Shown here: positions 59,180 through 64,000 of the stretch, piece by piece
Position numbering within the stretch: position 1 is the first letter of the stretch
Layout of the letters: every line of letters begins with the position of its first letter
NCBI GenBank assembly: GCA_029721435.1
Contig: CM056574.1
Span: forward strand, 69,669,501-69,733,500
Length of the DNA: 64,000 bases
DNA from: Gymnothorax reevesii
Taxonomy: Eukaryota; Chordata; Actinopteri; Anguilliformes; Muraenidae
Direction of reading: 5' to 3'
The notes under the pieces: model-generated
Seen by the model: the letters and a program-made list of their open reading frames with translations, nothing else
The model's database searches: none
Told to the model about the DNA's origin: nothing
Made by a program: the position numbers and the translations under genes

Positions 59180-60893
59180 TTAGTCATGGGGCATGTTTAC
59201 ACAGTAACCAGACGTACTGCGTCTGTCGCTGGAGTCTGTCCCCCAGTCGGCGTCACTGTATGCCCGTAGGCTTAGATCCTCACTGCTCTTTCTGAAAGTC
59301 AGCTGTTTGTCCGTAGTACCTCTTAGGTAACGCAAAACATGTTTGACTGTAACCCAGTTTTCATCTGTGGGGTTTGCAAAATGTTGTGATAGCCTGCTTA
59401 CCACAAAACATAGATCAGGTCTTGTACAAGTAGCTAAGTAGATGAGACTACCTACAGCTTCTCTGTACTTCCTAACATCAGACATCTTAGGTGCATCATC
59501 AGAATCGTCAATCTTTTGATCACATGGGGTCTCGCGTGTTCTGCACTCCTGCATATCAAAACGATTGAGTATCTTTTCAACATATCTCTGTTGTGACATT
59601 GTTACACAACCATCAGATTGGCTGAAGTCTATGCCTAAAAAAATGCTTTAACCTGCCTAGGTCTTTCATCTTAAACTTGGTGGAAAGCATGACCTTCACT
59701 TGCTCTAGACTTCTTATGTTGTTTGCCGCGATGATAAGATCATCCACCCAAATGACTATTATCACCTTCCCCATCTGTTTCGACACTTTTGTGTAGACAC
59801 AATGGTCCGCTGGGTTCTGAGTGAAGTTGTCATTTATTAAACATTTGTGAAGCATCTCATTCCAATTACGCCCCGACTGCTTCAGACCTTAAATAGACTT
59901 TTCTAGGTTACACACTAGATTTTCTCCCACTGTCTCGTAACCCTCAGGTTGATCCATGTAGATGTCTCGGTCTATGGGTGCATGCAGATACGGCGTCTTT
60001 ACGTCCATCTGCTGTAGTATCAAGTTCTCTTGGGCCGCCTTCTGCATCACTACACGTACACTGGTCAGATTGGTCGTAGGGGAAAATGTCTCACCGTAAT
60101 CTATCCCTGCTCTCTGACAATATCCCTTCGCCACAAATCTGGCCTTATACTGTTCACGTCCATCACTACCCTCCTTAACAGAGTATACCCACCTACCTCC
60201 TACTGTCTTTCTGCCCTCTGGCAATTTAGTCAGGGTAAATGTTCGGTTTTCCTCAAGTGACTGCATCTCCTCGTCCATTGCCCACTTCCATTTTCCTGAT
60301 TGAGGTGATGCCATGGCCTCTTTAAAGGTTAGTGGCACACCACACACTGCTCGGTAGCAATAGTCTACACTAGTGAGTGTACTATCATCGTCATCGCCAC
60401 TCCCTTCCTGAGTATACTCACCAAGATACCTCGGGGGTTTACGCTCTCTGGTGGGATATCTCCCACTGCTTGGGGCCTGTGGCGTCACCCTGTGGTGCTC
60501 CTCGCCGTCATCCTCTGGAAATTGTGGACTGTCAGTCTGTGCATCTGTGCTAGTAGCACTGGGCTGTGATGTGTCTGTTTCCTCACCATCTACAATGGTG
60601 TCGAATCCTTGTTCCTGAGTCTGAGTCTCGCTCTCACATGTTGTCTTTGTGATGAATTTAACCAATCTGTGCTTCTGCACTTTTCCCTTACTGGGGTAGG
60701 AAACTAAAAAGGCGGGACTGCCCTTGTCGTCTTCGGCTTGTTCCTGCATGGTCAGTGGTCCGACAGGCTCGTTCAGAATAGTCTCTTTAAATCCAACACG
60801 GTGCATACAACACAGAATCCGCTCTTCCCAGAGCTCGTATTCCTCCGCTCTACCGTCGAACGTCGGCCACTTTGTCTTGTTACGGTTCGCCAT
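59180..60893 (-). pseudogene. Internally deleted Ty1/copia polyprotein
   Basis: From the ATG at 60893 the frame starts with a copia-type gag N-terminus (TKWPTFDGRAEEYELWEERI). After about 50 residues it passes into the region before reverse transcriptase (RYPTRERKPPRYLGEY), then RT (WVYSVKEGSDGREQYKARFV, YGETFSPTTNL, QMDVKTPYLHA). A stop replaces tyrosine in KSxYGLKQ near 59892. RT resumes with IVIWVDDLIIA, then a frame change near 59610, then RNase H (LRAYSDADWGTDSSDRRSTSGY). The zinc knuckle, protease and most of integrase are missing. No LTRs were recognised. Confidence 0.85.
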
Positions 60894-61671
60894 CTTCTCA
60901 GCTTTAGCTTAGCTCCCCGGTTTCACCGCACTAAGCTAGCTACCACACTTTTAGCTAACTAGCTAACGTGAAGTAAATCGGAACAGGTTTACTTTTCTGA
61001 GAGTTGCCTAATTGGTTAATGGGAGGCGATTCTGTAGTCCTTTACTTGGCGTGCAGCATGGAGCCGAAAAATACTGATGTCAGTCAAGTTTTTTTCCGGA
61101 AGGATTTCACATGCCCTTTCATGTTTCGCATTTTCGTTCATCCTGCTTTTGGGTTTAAAAAAAGTAAAAGGGAAAGCTCGGATGTTCGCCCGATGGCAGC
61201 AGGTGGTGGTACTACGCCATAAAAAAAATCAATCGCAGTTCACAATCGGCACAACTCTAGTGTGCATAATTAATGAAAACTCTCAACATTAACAGGTGTG
61301 GTCAGTTTTCTGAGTTTTTATAATGGTAATTTAAATAAATGATTGAAACCACAGGGCTCTCAAGTCTCACGCATTGGGCGTGACACTCACGCATTTTAAT
61401 AAGTTCTCACGCTCTCCCGCCACACATATGACATTTCTCACGCTGAGAAGTGATAAAACTCGCCGCACATTAGAAACATGAACTGTAAAAGAGATTAGTG
61501 ATCCATGAATGGACGAGGCAAGGCAGACGGCTCTGCTTGAATCGGTAACGTATCAGCCAATCAGAAAATAGGATTTCTTGTTGCCAGGTGAAATAGCAGC
61601 GCCGTAATCACGTCTTCCAAACGTGCGCGAATGCTATTGTGCGCACGCGACAGAGAAGAGCAGGAAGTGGA
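60894..61671. other. Unassigned; short MITE-like part
   Basis: GGGCTCTCAAGTCTCACGCA near 61354 with TCTCACGCT words to 61445 resembles a decayed short DNA element, also seen inverted near 20700-20880. No gene. Confidence 0.4.
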
Positions 61672-61686
61672 AGCCCGAAATCAGGT

Positions 61687-62459
61687 TTTTTTTTTATTTT
61701 TTATTTTTTAAGAATTTTATTGCAATATTAACAAACAAACAAGGCACAAATACAAATCTGAATACAAGGAAACTCTGCCTCAGGTTAAGCAATACTAATT
61801 CAAGTAATAAAAGTATCCACAATAACAATAAAAAATTAATAAATAAAAATAAAAGATAAAATGACACAAAGGCGACAGACATTATTAAAAAAATAAATGA
61901 ATTTAAAAAAAAAAAAAAAAACCTCAAATAAACTCAAGAGTGGGGTTTATGTCAGATTAAATTAAAATTTTCAAGTATTGAAAACAATTTAAGAGCTGCT
62001 TTGTTTTGGATATACTTCAATGACTTACTCAAAAGTTTTAAATCATTCTTCCAATGATATACATTAGGTTTAGTCTTGAAATACCTACATTTATGTATAA
62101 AAAATGTAGCCAGTAGCAACATGTTGTTAAGAAGGAAGTCTACATTCATGTCTTCAACGAAAACACCAAATTGCACCGTCTTCATTGATACAGGAAACAT
62201 AATACCCCTGGACTGGAGCCAGCTCTGAATGTCAGTCTAAAAGGACTGTACCGAATCACAAAGAAAAAACAAATGCTCCAAGCTTTCAATCTCTTTTTCA
62301 CAGAAAGTACAGTGGTTAACCTCAAAGTTAAACCGCGGTCGTAGAAACTCATTTGTAGGGTAAATCTCATATAAAATTTTAAAGTTTACTTCTTTAACCT
62401 TGGGAGGAAGTGGAAAGCAGATATATCTTTTTAAAAGTTTTTTAATATCCCCAATTCCG
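61687..62459 (-). mobile_element. 5'-truncated L1-like LINE with 15-bp target duplication
   Basis: AGCCCGAAATCAGGT stands on both sides (61672-61686 and 62460-62474). A T-rich tract right after the left copy is the poly-A tail of an element on minus, so the 5' end is at 62459. The body encodes the C-terminus of an L1-type ORF2. This is the signature of target-primed reverse transcription. Confidence 0.9.
61950..62459 (-). pseudogene. L1-like ORF2 C-terminal fragment
   Basis: Read on minus: VKEVNFKILYEIYPTNEFLR, FNFEVNHCTFCEKEIESLEH, LFFLCDSVQSF, stop, TDIQSWLQ, LLATFFIHKCRYFKTKPNVY and KAALKLFSILENF. The CxFC...H..C zinc motif and FxHKCR are typical of the L1/Tx1 C-terminus in fish. One stop (tryptophan to TAG near 62237) apart from the truncation. 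Confidence 0.85.
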
Positions 62460-62474
62460 AGCCCGAAATCAGGT

Positions 62475-63866
62475 AATCACTTCATCACTTTTTTTTTATT
62501 AAAGTCTAGGATCTATGTAGGAGATATTTGCTTTACGGATCATATTTTACCTCAATTTAACAGCTTTGGGCGGTTATGGTAAGATGAATTGACTTCTGAC
62601 TTGTTACGGGGATAGTGAAGGCTCTCTGCCCTCCGTGTCTTTTGGCTGAAAACAAACCCTGCTCCCATCCGGTGTCAGAGGTGGTACCGCAATATTTCAT
62701 TTGTGACTGACAAAACAATACAAATACACAAAATAATTATTTAATTTAGCCTTTATTTTACTGGGGAGTCCCAATGAAATTAAAAAAGCACAGATATTGG
62801 GGGAATGAGAGTCACTTCTTATTTCACTTTACTGGCAATGGTGATATTCAAAAACTGATCCTGGTGTGCCATCTAGTGATAGAATTTTGTAACAGCGTGC
62901 AGAAATTTGCAGCTCCACGTCCACTGGCGGACACATCTGCACAAAGATACGGCGTTGTTCTTAAACACGCCGAATCTAGATAATCCGTAAATTAATTAAA
63001 TTGATATTTTAATTTGAAACGAGTAAGCAAGTTGCCAGTGTCAAAGTAACGAAGTGAAAGTAGGGGAGACCGGGGTTACTTCGGTCACGGGGTTAGGTTT
63101 GTCACCCGTTTTTACCCCTCAGCCCTCAAGGCTGACGGGGTATTGCTATCCTTCGTGCGGTTGGGCGGGCGGGTTGGCCGTCTCCAAAAACTTCGACATC
63201 GGGCTGAGGGGTACTCCGTCCATTGCACGTCTATTTTTTTTATTGCAAACGCACTGACGGGAAAATGAAAATGTTCAAATTATGTGACATCCCTGCGACG
63301 TCATCTCTTGGAAAGAAGAAGGACTTGTAGTTCCATGTAAGTGTTTTCTGGCTAAATAACAATTTTGGCCCAAATTCCAAACTTTAAGTGTCTGAAAGAA
63401 ATGTGTCTAGCTTCTTTGAAGACAAAGATTTCCTCAGGGTTTTTACTGTTTCAAAAACGCATGTAACTAGAGTTATTAACTACACATAAGATAAAGGCCT
63501 GCTGCGATCATGAGATGAGAGATGCGGCCTGATTTCCAAAATGGGAGCACGGGGCTACTCTGGCTGAGCAACACGGGGTTAGTTTATCAGGGTGCTGAGG
63601 TTAAACCACTTGTAGGTCCTGTGTTTGGCCTATATTAAAATATTCCAAAGTCAAATATAGGAGCCGATAAGGGTCCTTGCAACCCCTCCCCTTTCTCACT
63701 CTTTCACCTCCACCTGAATGGGCCACAGGTGGGGCTCATTAAAGTGGAGGTGTTGGCAGAGTATTTGGGGTTGGCAGGTGCCAGCCCTGGGGCCTCTGCA
63801 TTTCATTCCATTCCTTTTTCAGTGGGAGTGTTTGCTGCTCCTCTTTGGTGCCTTGGTCCTTACTGA
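62475..63866. other. Unassigned, one G-rich dispersed repeat
   Basis: 63110-63235 has CCCCTCAGCCCTCAAGGCTGA, GGGCGGGCGGGTTGGCCGTC and CGGGCTGAGGGGTAC, similar in style to the palindrome-started repeats at 964 and 21085. GGGGTTACTTCGG and GGGGTTAGTTTATC lie around 63070 and 63573. No gene seen. Confidence 0.4.
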
Positions 63867-63995
63867 TCATCCAAAGGTGGAGAGAAGTGGGTCCACTGCT
63901 TCTCATGCAAAGGATGGGCACATGAGGACTGTGCAAATGTCAGTGGGCTCGCCTACAAATGTCATAACTGCTACTCTGATGGTGATTATGCATAA
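63867..63995 (+). pseudogene. PHD-like zinc-binding fragment, transposon-type
   Basis: The open stretch reads SSKGGEKWVHCFSCKGWAHE, then DCANVSGLAYKCHNCYSDGD and a stop. W..C..C..WAH..C...C..C is the pattern of short PHD-like fingers found at the C-terminus of fish pogo/jerky-type transposases. A stop precedes it at 63864-63866, so only this domain remains, either as a scrap or as a terminal exon. Confidence 0.5.
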
Positions 63996-64000
63996 ATCAT

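Overview
The window looks like a repeat-choked stretch of a ray-finned (probably teleost) fish genome. The reasons are several Tc1 copies with long inverted repeats, a Ty3/Gypsy element with the Gmr1 domain order, PIF/Harbinger, piggyBac, hAT, copia and LINE debris, fish-type MITEs, and a vertebrate-type retinol-dehydrogenase-like gene with GT-AG introns. No prokaryotic gene, CRISPR array, rRNA or tRNA was seen.

The only host gene I can build is on the minus strand, from 57810 down to 22466. It has five exons (57684-57810, 36198-36316, 34505-34628, 32541-32867, 22466-22725) with matching phases, and they total 957 bases, that is 318 codons plus a stop. It encodes an intact short-chain dehydrogenase/reductase of the RDH11-14/DHRS13 type. 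Introns 1 (21.4 kb) and 4 (9.8 kb) are swollen by nested transposons.

Layout. 1-963: 3' end of a Gypsy element (RNase H plus LTR). 964-1790: dispersed repeat. 1791-8819: right part of a large element with a Tc1 copy and about ten 288-bp satellite units. 8820-11986: mostly unassigned. 11987-19208: wreck of a piggyBac-like element holding a second Tc1 family, a Tc1 copy with one stop, Harbinger genes and dispersed repeats. 21085-21919: second copy of the 964 repeat. 22466-57810: the host gene. Intron 4 holds a 1.46-kb inverted-repeat element, a deleted Tc1-like copy, and a 5-kb hAT-like element with a 61-bp minisatellite of about 38 units. Intron 1 holds an intact Gypsy element (36767-42782), a LINE split by a 2.4-kb foldback transposon (44263-47830), and a 9.1-kb element (47880-56997) with short terminal inverted repeats, a 186-bp array at one end and the 288-bp array at the other. 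59180-60893: internally deleted copia element. 61687-62459: 5'-truncated L1-like LINE with a 15-bp target duplication. 63867-63995: PHD-like zinc-binding fragment.

The most notable items are the complete Gypsy element with integrase upstream of reverse transcriptase (Gmr1 order), the large element whose two ends carry unrelated satellite arrays, the foldback insertion whose removal restores the LINE reading frame, and the Tc1 copy with an uninterrupted 342-residue DD34E transposase. All family calls come from reading motifs by eye; no database search was possible.
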